A stretch of DNA of 13,421 nt from an uncultured Clostridium sp. Its GTDB lineage: Bacteria > Bacillota > Clostridia > TANB77 > CAG-508. Both the position numbers and the translations under genes were made by a program. Of the stretch, positions 1-8,300 are shown piece by piece (the stretch's first letter is position 1; every line of letters begins with the position of its first letter). Below the pieces are notes generated by a model. That model saw only the letters and a program-made list of their open reading frames with translations, was not told the origin of the DNA and did no database searches. The stretch spans positions 1 through 13,421 of the forward strand of contig CANRXN010000003.1 in NCBI GenBank assembly GCA_947643945.1, given 5' to 3'.

Positions 1-683
1 GAGAATTTAAAGTAGAATGTAATGTTGGTAAACCACAAGTTGCTTACAAAGAAACTATCAGAAACAAAGTTAAAGTACAAGGTAAATTCATTCGTCAATC
101 TGGTGGTAAAGGACAATATGGTGACGTTTGGTTTGAAATGGAACCATTAGAGCCAGGTAAAGGAATTGAATTTGAAAGCAAAATCGTTGGTGGAGCTGTA
201 CCAAAAGAATATATCAAACCAATTGAACAAGGTATGAGAGAAGCAGCTGAAAGCGGAATCTTAGCTGGTTACCCAGTAATCGACTTCAAAGCTACTTTAG
301 TAGATGGTTCTTACCACGAAGTTGACTCTTCAGAAATGGCGTTCAAAATTGCAGCTTCTATGGCTTTCAAAGAAGGTTGTAAACAAGCAAAAGCAGTTAT
401 TCTAGAACCGATTATGAAGGTAGAAATAACAGTTCCAGAAGAATACATGGGAGACGTTATTGGAGATATTAACTCTAGACGTGGAAGAATGGAAGGTATG
501 GATAGTGATGATGGAATGCAAGAAATCCACTCATTTGTACCACTTTCAGAAATGTTTGGTTATGCAACCGACTTACGTTCAAAAACACAAGGTAGAGGAA
601 CTTATACCATGGAACCTTCTCACTATGAAGAAGTACCAAAATCTGTTTTTGATAATATTGTTGCTTCTAGAAAGAAAGATTAA
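1..683 (+). CDS. fusA: Elongation factor G, C-terminal part (partial at window start)
   Basis: Translocase of the ribosome; a GTPase that moves tRNA-mRNA after peptide bond formation. Only the last 226 or so residues are present, read in the frame that starts at base 3 and ends at TAA 681-683. The visible part covers domains IV and V: the stretch ending GKGQYGDVWFEM and the segment GDVIGDINSRRGRMEGMD are typical of EF-G domains IV/V, and the chain ends with FGYATDLRSKTQGRGTYTM followed by a short acidic tail, as in full-length EF-G. The 5' end lies outside the window. The next gene is tuf, the usual str-operon order. No in-frame CGG codon occurs here; the only CGG, near 253, spans an AGC GGA boundary. 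Confidence 0.97.
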   Translation, partial: EFKVECNVGKPQVAYKETIRNKVKVQGKFIRQSGGKGQYGDVWFEMEPLEPGKGIEFESKIVGGAVPKEYIKPIEQGMREAAESGILAGYPVIDFKATLVDGSYHEVDSSEMAFKIAASMAFKEGCKQAKAVILEPIMKVEITVPEEYMGDVIGDINSRRGRMEGMDSDDGMQEIHSFVPLSEMFGYATDLRSKTQGRGTYTMEPSHYEEVPKSVFDNIVASRKKD

Positions 684-690
684 AAAAGAC

Positions 691-719
691 TTGCTTTTTT
701 AGCAAAAATGTTATAAAAT
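691..719 (+). promoter_or_regulatory. tuf: Putative promoter for tuf
   Basis: TTGCTT (691-696), a 17-bp spacer and TAAAAT (714-719) form a sigma-A-like promoter just after the fusA stop. The same TTGCTT plus 17-bp form appears before plsX and spo0A, which strengthens the call. A start near 726 would give tuf a leader of about 230 nt containing the tandem repeat. Confidence 0.55.
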
Positions 720-771
720 GCAAGTGCATTAAAAAGTTTTTAAATTTATTAAAAAATATATTTAGCTAAAG

Positions 772-922
772 GGCAGAAGGAGAGAATTAAGGATTACAAA
801 ATGCTAACGCATTTTGCATAAGTTATCCGTAACTCGCTTCGCTTAAGAAAGGCAGAAGGAGAGAATTAAGGATTACAAAATGCTAACGCATTTTGCATAA
901 GTTATCCGTAACTCGCTTCGCT
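772..922 (+). repeat. Tandem 72-bp repeat, two copies, period 79
   Basis: Positions 772-843 and 851-922 are identical over 72 bases, separated by 7 bases. Each unit begins GGCAGAAGGAGAGAATTAAG and ends ACTCGCTTCGCT. Each holds a perfect hairpin, CAAAATGC-TAAC-GCATTTTG (797-816 and 876-895), that can be extended by GGAT/ATCC. The repeat lies in the untranslated leader between fusA and tuf; it has no open frame of note and resembles a dispersed intergenic repeat that has duplicated. Confidence 0.9.
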
Positions 923-936
923 CGAACGGCTAACTT
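899..936 (+). promoter_or_regulatory. tuf: Hairpin abutting the tuf ribosome binding site
   Basis: AAGTTATCCGT (899-909) pairs with ACGGCTAACTT (926-936) with a single mismatch. The 3' arm ends directly before the Shine-Dalgarno sequence AAAGGAGG (937-944), with tuf ATG at 955. The 5' arm belongs to repeat copy 2, and the same arm exists unpaired in copy 1 (820-830), so two alternative foldings are possible. A regulatory role is inference. Confidence 0.5.
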
Positions 937-954
937 AAAGGAGGAATTTTTAAA

Positions 955-2157
955 ATGGCAAAAGCAAAATTTGAAAGAACAAAGCCACATGTTAACATTG
1001 GTACAATCGGTCACGTAGACCACGGAAAAACAACAACAACAGCAGCTATTACAAAATACTTATCATTATTAGGAAAAGCACAATACGAAGCATACGATCA
1101 AATCGACGGTGCTCCAGAAGAAAAAGCAAGAGGAATCACAATTAACACAGCTCACGTAGAATACGAAACAGACAACAGACACTATGCTCACGTTGACTGC
1201 CCAGGACACGCTGACTATGTTAAAAACATGATCACTGGTGCTGCTCAAATGGACGGTGCAGTACTTGTAGTATCAGCAGCAGATGGACCTATGCCACAAA
1301 CAAGAGAGCACATCTTATTAGCAAGACAAGTAGGTGTTAAATACATCGTTGTTTACCTAAATAAATGTGATATGGTAGACGATCCAGAATTATTAGAATT
1401 AGTAGAAATGGAAGTAAGAGACTTACTTTCTGAATATGACTTCCCAGGAGATGACATTCCAATCATCAAAGGATCTTCATTAAAAGTATTAGAAAGCTCA
1501 TCTACAAACGCAGATGACGAAGTATACAAACCTATGAAAGAATTAATGGATGCAATTGATAGTTACATCCCAACACCAGAAAGACCAGTAGACCAACCAT
1601 TCTTAATGCCAGTTGAAGACGTATTCACAATTACAGGACGTGGAACCGTTGCAACAGGGAGAGTAGAAAGAGGTATCGTAAAAGTTTCTGACGAAGTTGA
1701 AATCGTAGGATTAGCACCAGAAAGAAAGAAAACAGTTATTACTGGTGTAGAAATGTTCAGAAAATTATTAGACCAAGCTGAAGCTGGAGATAATATCGGA
1801 GCATTACTAAGAGGAATTGATAGAAAAGAAATCGAAAGAGGTCAAGTTCTTGCAAAACCAGGAACAATCAATCCACATACAAAATTCACATCTGAAGTTT
1901 ATGTATTAACAAAAGAAGAAGGTGGAAGACATACACCATTCTTCAACGGATACAGACCACAATTCTATTTTAGAACAACAGACGTTACAGGTGTTATCGA
2001 ATTAGCAGCTGGAACAGAAATGGTTATGCCAGGAGATAACGTATCAATGACAATCGAATTAATCACACCAATCGCTATCGAAAAAGGATTAAGATTCGCT
2101 ATTCGTGAAGGTGGTAGAACAGTTGGTTCAGGTGTCGTTGCAGATATCTTAGCTTAA
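955..2157 (+). CDS. tuf: Elongation factor Tu
   Basis: GTPase that delivers aminoacyl-tRNA to the ribosomal A site. The full 400-residue length is normal for EF-Tu. Visible motifs are the P-loop GHVDHGKT (19-26), the switch region with KARGITINTAHVEYET, DCPGHADY (G3), NKCDMVDD (G4) and a G5-like GSSLK, followed by the two beta-barrel domains including the EDVFTITGRGTVATGRVERG segment and the C-terminal GLRFAIREGGRTVGSGVV. The start is fixed by AAAGGAGG at 937-944. It follows fusA but has its own apparent promoter and ends at a strong terminator. There are no in-frame CGG codons in this presumably highly expressed gene; CGG trinucleotides at GAC GGT, ATC GGT, CAC GGA and AAC GGA all straddle codon boundaries. 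Confidence 0.99.
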   Translation: MAKAKFERTKPHVNIGTIGHVDHGKTTTTAAITKYLSLLGKAQYEAYDQIDGAPEEKARGITINTAHVEYETDNRHYAHVDCPGHADYVKNMITGAAQMDGAVLVVSAADGPMPQTREHILLARQVGVKYIVVYLNKCDMVDDPELLELVEMEVRDLLSEYDFPGDDIPIIKGSSLKVLESSSTNADDEVYKPMKELMDAIDSYIPTPERPVDQPFLMPVEDVFTITGRGTVATGRVERGIVKVSDEVEIVGLAPERKKTVITGVEMFRKLLDQAEAGDNIGALLRGIDRKEIERGQVLAKPGTINPHTKFTSEVYVLTKEEGGRHTPFFNGYRPQFYFRTTDVTGVIELAAGTEMVMPGDNVSMTIELITPIAIEKGLRFAIREGGRTVGSGVVADILA

Positions 2158-2167
2158 TTAATAATAG

Positions 2168-2196
2168 AAAAAGAGCACATAAGTGCTCTTTTTTTT
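2168..2196 (+). terminator. Rho-independent terminator after tuf
   Basis: AAGAGCAC (2171-2178), loop ATAA and GTGCTCTT (2183-2190), followed by a run of eight T in total. The stem can be extended by A-T pairs on the outside. It sits 11 bases after the tuf stop. Confidence 0.93.
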
Positions 2197-2204
2197 AAAA
2201 TCGC

Positions 2205-2233
2205 TTGCTTTTTTCCAGAAAGAATAATAAAAT
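2205..2233 (+). promoter_or_regulatory. plsX: Putative promoter for plsX
   Basis: TTGCTT (2205-2210), 17-bp spacer, TAAAAT (2228-2233), placed directly after the tuf terminator. A full AGGAGG (2271-2276) precedes the plsX ATG at 2284. It matches the form of the tuf promoter. Confidence 0.55.
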
Positions 2234-2283
2234 ATAAATACCAAAAATATAATAAAATAGACAAGACCTAAGGAGGAAAATAA

Positions 2284-3298
2284 ATGAAAATACTATTAGA
2301 TGCTATGGGAGGAGACAACGCACCAGATGCTAACATAAAAGGTGCTGTAAATGCCATTAATAAAATAAAAGCGCAAGTAGTTTTAATAGGAAAAGAAGAA
2401 GTAATTAGAGCTAAAATAAAAGAATTCTATGGAAAAGAGCCAGAAGAAATATCAAATAGACTAAAAATAAGAAACGCAACAGAAACGATTGAAATGGAAG
2501 ACACACCAACTGTTGCTATCAAACATAAAAAAGATTCTTCTATGGTAGTAGGCTTTAAAATGCTAAAAGAAAGCGAAGGAGACGTCTTTATCTCAGCCGG
2601 AAACTCAGGAGCATTACTAACAGGAGCCACCCTTTTAGTAGGAAGAATTAAAGGAATTGATAGACCAGCCCTAGCACGGAATTTTACCAGCTTACAAAAG
2701 CCAATTATTATTAATTGATGCAGGATCTAACACAAATTGTAAGCCAATTAATTTATTACAATTTGCCCAAATGTCTAGTATTTATTTACGAAACACATTT
2801 GGAATCGAGCATCCAGCAATAGGATTACTAAACATTGGAACAGAAGAAACCAAAGGAAACGAACTAGTTCGTGAAAGTTACAAACTATTAAAAGAAAAGA
2901 AAGAAGAACTAAACATCAACTTTGTTGGAAATGTAGAAGGAAGAGATGCTTTTTCTGGAGAAATCGATGCCATTGTAGCAGATGGCTTTACTGGAAATGT
3001 CTTTTTAAAAACAACGGAAGGATTAGGAAAATTTGTAAAAAGATCTTTAACCGAAAGCTTTACGAAAAATATATTTGCTAAAATCTTTTCGATACCGGCA
3101 TTACCAGCCATAAAAAGATTTAGTAAAACCATGGATTATAAATCTTATGGAGGAGCTTTATTCTTAGGTGTAAAAAAACCAGTCGTAAAAGCACATGGAA
3201 GTAGTGACGCTTTATTATTTGAATACACTTTAATCCAAGCTGAAAAATTTGTGGAAAACAAGGCAGTAGAGAAGATGATAGAAGAGTTTGAAAAATAG
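2284..3298 (+). CDS. plsX: Phosphate acyltransferase PlsX, needs one +1 shift at CGG
   Basis: Converts acyl-ACP and phosphate to acyl-phosphate at the start of membrane phospholipid synthesis; acpP follows directly, a common pairing. The N-terminus MKILLDAMGGDNAP is the PlsX signature. The first frame runs 131 codons to RPALA, then meets CGG at 2677-2679 and would stop at 2716-2718. Skipping C2677 and reading GGA as Gly gives RPALAGILPAYKSQLLLIDAGSN and continues through QFAQMSSIY, GLLNIGTEETKGNELV and DGFTGNVFLKTTEGLGKF to TAG at 3296-3298. The total is 337 residues, the normal family length (about 330). All conserved blocks are present on both sides and nothing is lost, so this is a recoding site or a sequence error rather than decay. 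PlsX is usually important for growth in Gram-positives, which argues against a true pseudogene. Coordinates span both frames. Confidence 0.9.
2677..2680 (+). other. plsX: +1 shift site C-GGA in plsX
   Basis: In-frame codon 132 is CGG (context GCA CGG AAT). Omitting C2677 gives GCA GGA ATT, Ala-Gly-Ile, and restores the PlsX frame. The unshifted frame ends 13 codons later. Confidence 0.85.
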
Positions 3299-3345
3299 GA
3301 CAAATCGACTAGGTCGTACAAAATAAAAATATTTATAAAATAGAC

Positions 3346-3374
3346 TTGACAAAACCAAAAACATATAATATAAA
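3346..3374 (+). promoter_or_regulatory. acpP: Promoter for acpP
   Basis: Consensus TTGACA (3346-3351), 17-bp spacer, TATAAA followed by T (3369-3374). An overlapping TATAAT at 3364-3369 would give only a 12-bp spacer. It is followed by a very strong ribosome binding site, GAGGAGGTGA (3408-3417), 10 bases before the ATG. Confidence 0.75.
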
Positions 3375-3427
3375 TGAAGTATAAATTAATTATTTACAAA
3401 CTTTAAAGAGGAGGTGAACTCTAAATC

Positions 3428-3670
3428 ATGAGTTCAGAAGAAGTATTAGAAAAAGTAAAAGGAATTATTGTAGAGCAACTAGGTGTAGCAGATACAGCAG
3501 TAAATATGGAAGCATCATTTATTGACGACTTAGGAGCTGATTCATTAGATATTGTTGAATTAGTTATGGCATTAGAAGAAGAATTTGATATAGAAATTCC
3601 AGACGCTGATGCAGAAAAAGTGGTAACAGTAGGAGATGTCGTTGACTACATAAAAGAAAATGTAAAATAA
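3428..3670 (+). CDS. acpP: Acyl carrier protein
   Basis: Small acidic carrier of growing fatty acyl chains through a phosphopantetheine arm. Its 80 residues match the family length. The attachment serine is Ser39 in GADSLDIVELVMALEEEF, and the helix II/III pattern FDIEIPDADAEKVVTVGDVVDYI is typical. It lies downstream of plsX, whose substrate is acyl-ACP, but has its own consensus promoter (3346-3374) and near-perfect Shine-Dalgarno sequence, consistent with high expression. A terminator follows immediately. It contains no in-frame CGG. Confidence 0.98.
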   Translation: MSSEEVLEKVKGIIVEQLGVADTAVNMEASFIDDLGADSLDIVELVMALEEEFDIEIPDADAEKVVTVGDVVDYIKENVK

Positions 3671-3673
3671 GAA

Positions 3674-3711
3674 GGGACAATTGGGGACGGTTCTTAATTG
3701 TTCCTTTTTTT
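3674..3711 (+). terminator. Terminator after acpP, related to the palindromic element
   Basis: GGGACAATT (3674-3682) pairs with AATTGTTCC (3696-3704) through one G-T pair, followed by seven T (3705-3711). The loop carries GGGGACGGTTCTT, which closely resembles GGGGACAATTCTT at the centre of the two palindromes at 3730-3799 and 8863-8936, so the terminator probably derives from the same repeat family. Confidence 0.75.
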
Positions 3712-3738
3712 GTGACCTAGTGACCCAGTGACCCAGTG
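3712..3738 (+). repeat. Short tandem repeat GTGACCYA, three units
   Basis: Units GTGACCTA (3712-3719), GTGACCCA (3720-3727) and GTGACCCA (3728-3735), then a partial GTG. The last unit forms the outer end of the left arm of the palindrome. Confidence 0.85.
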
Positions 3739-3799
3739 GTTCCGGGTTTAAATGGGGACAATTCTTAATGTCCCCATTTAAACCCGGAACCACTGGGTC
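3730..3799. repeat. Perfect palindromic element, copy A (31-bp arms)
   Basis: Left arm 3730-3760 and right arm 3769-3799 are exact reverse complements over 31 bases with the loop ATTCTTAA (3761-3768). The central 23 bp of each arm (GGTTCCGGGTTTAAATGGGG plus ACA) is identical to copy B at 8863-8936; the outer 8 bp (GACCCAGT) differ from copy B yet remain complementary. There is no transposase nearby. It looks like a non-autonomous palindromic (MITE- or REP-like) element. It lies between convergent acpP and dacF, where it may also end transcription from both sides. Confidence 0.93.
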
Positions 3800-5045
3800 C
3801 AACCAAAGAAGTTAACTGCTTAGGGTAGGATTTAAAAAAGCCAACCACATAATCTAGTACATTATTTTTTCTAATCGTTGCCGTAGAAACCAAATCAAAC
3901 TCTGCTAAGCTAGAATCGCCAGAAGAAACCTTTAAATGTCCCAAACAATCACCAGAATTGATAGGAGCTTGTAAAAATTGATTTAGTGAAAAATTAGCTT
4001 CTATTGTAGAAATTAAATCTTTTTTTACAGGAATAACAGGTTTTTCTTCTAAAGAAGTAGAAACTTTCATTTTTAAGTTACAAGCGACTCCCTTTTCAAC
4101 TAAAAAGAAACTAGGATTATCATTTTGCCATTCTAGAATAGACTGATTAACAAAATCTTTTATATTAAAATACTGATAAGAATTAAAAGCATATTCAATC
4201 AATTTGATACTATCTTTTGTTCGAAAACTTTTCGTATCAGCTCCTAAAACCACACAAATAACATCCATATTGCCTCGCTTGCAAGCCGTTACTAAACAAC
4301 GATTAGCACCATTGGTAAAGCCGGTTTTTACGCCATAAACGCCATTTAAATTCCCCAGCAATTCATTGGTGTTAGAAAGGTTTTTGGGATAGCCATTAAT
4401 TGTAACGGTATAATTTTTAGTACCTACCAAATTTAAAAAGGTAGGATTTTTTAAAGCATAATCAGTAAGTAGGGCAAGCTCATAAGCAGTAGTATAATGT
4501 TCATCAGAATCCAAACCATGAGGGGACTCAAAATGGCTGTTTTCTAAACCTAGTTCTTTAGCCTTTTCATTCATTAAATTAGAAAACTCTCCGCACACTT
4601 CCAGCAACACTTTCAGCTAAACAAACAGCAGCATCATTTCCAGAGCATAACATTAAACCATATAATAAATCACGAATCGTAATTTTGTCACCAGTTTTTA
4701 AACCTAATCTAGAACCGACCTGTGCTAGCGGCTTTTTTGGAGACTTCTACTGTTCTATCAAGAGAGGTATGCTCTAGTACTACAGTTGCTGTCATAATTT
4801 TGGTGGTAGATGCCATTTTTACTTTGTTTTTTTCATTTTTTCCATATAAAATCATATTAGAAACTCGGTCAATTACAACACAAGAACGGGAATTGACATC
4901 TGGTATCTTACCGAGAATTAGCAGAAGCTTCGATTTCTGCTGCAACATCAATGGTTTCTTCTTCTAAATCGTCAGCAAAGGACGTAGTACATAAAGGAAG
5001 AAGAAAAAAGAATAAAATTAATAATTTATATAAAAATTTTTTCAT
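3765..5045 (-). CDS. dacF: D-alanyl-D-alanine carboxypeptidase (DacF-like), needs three +1 shifts at CGG
   Basis: Secreted penicillin-binding protein that trims the terminal D-Ala of peptidoglycan peptides. ATG at 5045-5043 follows AGAGGTG; the N-terminus MKKFLYKLLILFFFLLPLCT is a signal peptide ending near SFA-DD. Reading C-GGN as Gly at 4913, 4717 and 4593 joins four segments of 44, 65, 41 and 275 codons into 425 residues. Catalytic motifs fall in three different segments: STTK (Ser79, Lys82) in the second, SGN (134-136) in the third and KTG (239-241) in the fourth, in normal order and spacing, so all joins are needed for an active enzyme. The unshifted frame stops at the TAA right after the first CGG. 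C-terminal residues from about 280 form the PBP5-like extra domain and a weak amphipathic end. The last 11 residues (GPSGSGFKWGH) and the stop are encoded by palindrome copy A. I see no clear promoter; it is divergent from the surface protein gene. Sporulation DacF is the best family guess; a vegetative paralogue is possible. Confidence 0.87.
4591..4593 (-). other. dacF: +1 shift site C-GGA (third) in dacF
   Basis: On the coding strand GTG CGG AGA becomes GTG GGA GAG when the C at 4593 is skipped: Ser-Val-Gly-Glu-Phe, leading into SNLMNEKAKELGLENSHF, which is standard for this family. Confidence 0.85.
4715..4717 (-). other. dacF: +1 shift site C-GGT (second) in dacF
   Basis: On the coding strand GGT CGG TTC TAG would stop at once. 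Skipping the C at 4717 gives GGT GGT TCT AGA, AASTGGSRLGL, a conserved stretch between SxxK and SxN in this family (compare ASSMGGS in DacF-type proteins). Confidence 0.87.
4911..4913 (-). other. dacF: +1 shift site C-GGT (first) in dacF
   Basis: On the coding strand TCT CGG TAA stops directly after CGG. Skipping the C at 4913 gives TCT GGT AAG ATA CCA, Ser-Gly-Lys-Ile-Pro, leading into the mature domain DVNSRSCVVIDRVSNMILYG. Confidence 0.85.
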
Positions 5046-5147
5046 AATGCACCTCTATTTTAAGTTTATATAAAAATAATATTTTTATGATAGAAAATAG
5101 AAAAAACTACGGCTTAAAGGAAAAATAAGATTAATTGACGTAAAGTC

Positions 5148-5176
5148 TTGATTTTATACAAAAAATGTAATATAAT
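5148..5176 (+). promoter_or_regulatory. Distal promoter for the surface protein gene
   Basis: TTGATT (5148-5153), 17-bp spacer, perfect TATAAT (5171-5176). It would give a leader of about 165 nt. Confidence 0.6.
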
Positions 5177-5280
5177 TGTAATGTAAGGCTTTATTTTGTT
5201 TTTGCAATCGATAAAGACTATTTCCGTAAAGACAAAAAATGACCTTAAAAAAATCGCAAAAAAACTGGAAAAAACAACTA

Positions 5281-5308
5281 TTGACTTAAAAACAAAAAAG
5301 TGTAAAAT
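5281..5308 (+). promoter_or_regulatory. Proximal promoter for the surface protein gene
   Basis: TTGACT (5281-5286), 16-bp spacer, TAAAAT (5303-5308). It lies about 40 bp before the ATG, with AAAAGGAG (5333-5340) as the ribosome binding site. Confidence 0.5.
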
Positions 5309-5347
5309 ATAGAATAGGAGAAAAACTAAATTAAAAGGAGAGAAAAA

Positions 5348-8300
5348 ATGAACGGAAAGAAAATTTTAATTAGTCTAGTAGCAATCATGCTATTATTATC
5401 TACCATTTTACTACAAAGTGTTAGCTATGCTAAATCAGTAGAAACAGGAAAAGAACTAATAATGGGAGTTTTACCATTAATGGAAAATAGCACGCCTCAT
5501 ATGGGGTATGCTATTAATAATCCAAAGACAGGCAATCTTGGAGAAAACAAGACAGCAGCAAAAATATGGAATATTGTAAAATACACAGGAGAAACCCAAT
5601 ACGAAAATCCTAACTTCTACTGTGTAAAAGCAGGAGTTGGTTTTGTAAGGGGTGAAAATGAGACACTAAGAAAAGCCCCATACAATCTTTATTTTAACAT
5701 GAAAACAGAAAGAGAAGAGATAAAGAAACAAGGAGAGCAAAATGGTGTATTAAAAACATTAGTTGAAAGTAACTTCTCAGAAAATGGAACAACAATAAAC
5801 CAATATAATGCTATTTTAGCAGTATTAGACATGATGTATTTACCAGGTGAATCAACAGAAAATGATAAAAAACAAATTATCTTTAATGCTATAAAAGATG
5901 TTGTAAATAAGGACGAAAGTGAATATAAAACAAACCCAAGCTGGGAGCTAATGAACAAAGCCTTTGAATTGCCAGCAGGAATGTATGATATTGATTTTAT
6001 AGAGGAAAATCAACCAACTAAATATTCTTTAAGAGATGGTTGGGCTTTAACAGATAATGAAATTAATGCTGTTAATCAAGCCGTTTTATGGTATTTTTCA
6101 AATTACTATAAAGTAGATGAAACAGTAACAAATACCTATAAAGAAACAACAGAACATGAAACTTTATATGATAAAGTAGGACAACATACTTTTAGTTGGC
6201 TTAACTATACAACAGATGATGAAACTTATCATGTATTTACTTCAAGTGAGGATGCAGTAGGACAAGGAAATAACGTAAACCCTATCAATTCTAGAGCTAT
6301 GCAAGCAGGGGCACTATATGAATACATGATTAGTGAGGCAAAGAAAAATGCAAGCCAATACGAAAACATAAGCCAAGTATCTGGAACACCAGTTACAGTA
6401 GATACTAAAACACTAAAACAAGAAAATTCTGGAGATAATTACATAATAGGACCAATTCACATGACGAAAAAAAATCCTACACCATTTACCATTGACTTTA
6501 AAGTAAAAAACAATGGAAGTGAAATTTCAAACTATCAACTATTAAACAGCCAAAAACAGCAAGTAACAGCAACCATTGAAAGTCTAGTAGGAAGTGACTT
6601 CTACTTATCTGTTCCAAAAGATCAAGTAAAAGACTTTAGCATTGATATTAATGTAAAATATAATGACAAAACTATGACTTTATGGGCATCTAGTACCAAT
6701 GAATTAACACAACCATTGGTAGAAGTAAAAACAGAAGAAGTAAAAGAACCAGTTACTTTAAAATTAGAACCATTACCAGAAAAATTTGACTTAAAACTAA
6801 TCAAACGTATCACAGCAGTAAATGACAAACCAGTAGCAGAAAGAATTAAAAGTGTAGATGTAAGTAAACTAAATAGAGAAGTAGATGCCAATGGAAACCT
6901 AACAGAAACCACAGCAAAATACAAAATGACAAAAGACCCGGTAAGTGTTGTAAAAGGTGACATTGTAACCTATACTTTTAGAGTATACAATGAAGGAACC
7001 ATTGATGGTTATGCCAAAGAAATAACAGAAGAAATCCCAGAAGGATTACAATTCTTAGGAACAACCGTAGGAGAAGACATGCAGCCAATTACCGATAAAG
7101 AAGAACTAGCAGCAGTAGAATTTAATGCACAAAATGGATGGAGCTATGTACAAGGAGACATGGCAAAAATCAAAACAACCAATTTAGCTTTGCACCCAAT
7201 TGTAAATGGACAAGCAGATACCGTATCTCATACCGAAAACCTAATCCCAGCATTTGGACATAATGATGGAACGAAAACAGAACAAGACTTAAAATACAAA
7301 GAAATTTCTGTTAAATTTAAAGTAACCGCTGACTTAGTAGGAAAAGCAATTAGAAACGAGGCTGCTATCACAAATGATACAGACAAAGACGGAGATCCAA
7401 TAGATGATAGAGATTCAAAACCAGAAGAATGGAAAAAAGATCCAGACGACGAATTTTATGACGACGATAAAAAATGGCCAATTTACAAAGAAGACGACGA
7501 AGACTATGACAACATTATCTTACCATCTTTTGATTTAGCTTTAAGAAAATTCATTGTAGCAGTAAGTAAAGACGAAACCATAGAAGAAAACGAATACCTA
7601 AAAAATGCAAATGGATCTTATAAAAGAGAACCAGCAGTAGACACTTCTAAACTAAATACTGTAGGAGCTGATGGAAAATTAATCACAACAGCTGACTATA
7701 ACCACACAAAAGAACCAGTAATAGTACAAGCAAATGACATCGTAGTATACATGTTAAGAGCATACAACGAAGGCGAAGTAGATGGCTATGCAGCCCAAAT
7801 TAAAGACCACTTACCACCACATTTAGAATATGTAGAAAGTGACTTTAACAAACAATATGGATGGAAAGTAGCAGAAGACGGAAGAACTGTAAACACTGAT
7901 TATCTATCAGCAGACGAATTCCTAATCAAAAAAGCTGAGGCAAACGAAAGTGGGAAAATAGAATTATCTTACAAAGAAGTGCCAATCATGTGTAGAGTAA
8001 AAGAAACAGCACCAACTAGTCAAAACATAACCAACATAGCAGACATCACCAAATACTTAGATGCAAGTAAAAATCCAGTAACCGATAGAGACTCGCAAGA
8101 AAACAACGTAAACCTTCCAGCAGATAAAGACTTACCAGGTTACAAAGGAAACGAAACAGGAAGCTATGTACCAGGACAACAAGACGACGATGACTTTGAA
8201 AAAGTAGTTATCAAAATCTTTGACTTAGCACTAAGAAAATGGGTAACAGAAGCAATCGTAATCGAAAATGGAGGACAAACGGTAACCCAAACAGGACATG

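Larger units (their letters stand above)
5046..5347. promoter_or_regulatory. Divergent intergenic region between dacF and the surface protein gene
   Basis: A 302-bp gap. On the + strand it holds two promoter-like sites, at 5148-5176 and 5281-5308, and three TAAAGNC words (5141-5147, 5212-5218, 5227-5233). On the - strand only the dacF Shine-Dalgarno AGAGGTG is clear. I see no tRNA, known riboswitch core or small ORF with support. Confidence 0.5.

Noticed and set aside
460..702. 80-codon ORF overlapping the end of fusA
   Set aside because: A shadow frame inside well-conserved EF-G coding sequence.
772..922. CRISPR array or riboswitch at the tandem repeat
   Set aside because: Only two long units with a 7-bp gap, no spacers and no known aptamer core.
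2284..3298. plsX, dacF and the PLP enzyme as pseudogenes
   Set aside because: All conserved blocks survive, lengths are normal after correction, and all lesions are the same C-before-GGN event; random decay would not give this pattern.
5177..5347. Cyclic-di-GMP or other riboswitch in the surface protein leader
   Set aside because: No recognisable conserved core; only short repeated words and AT-rich sequence.
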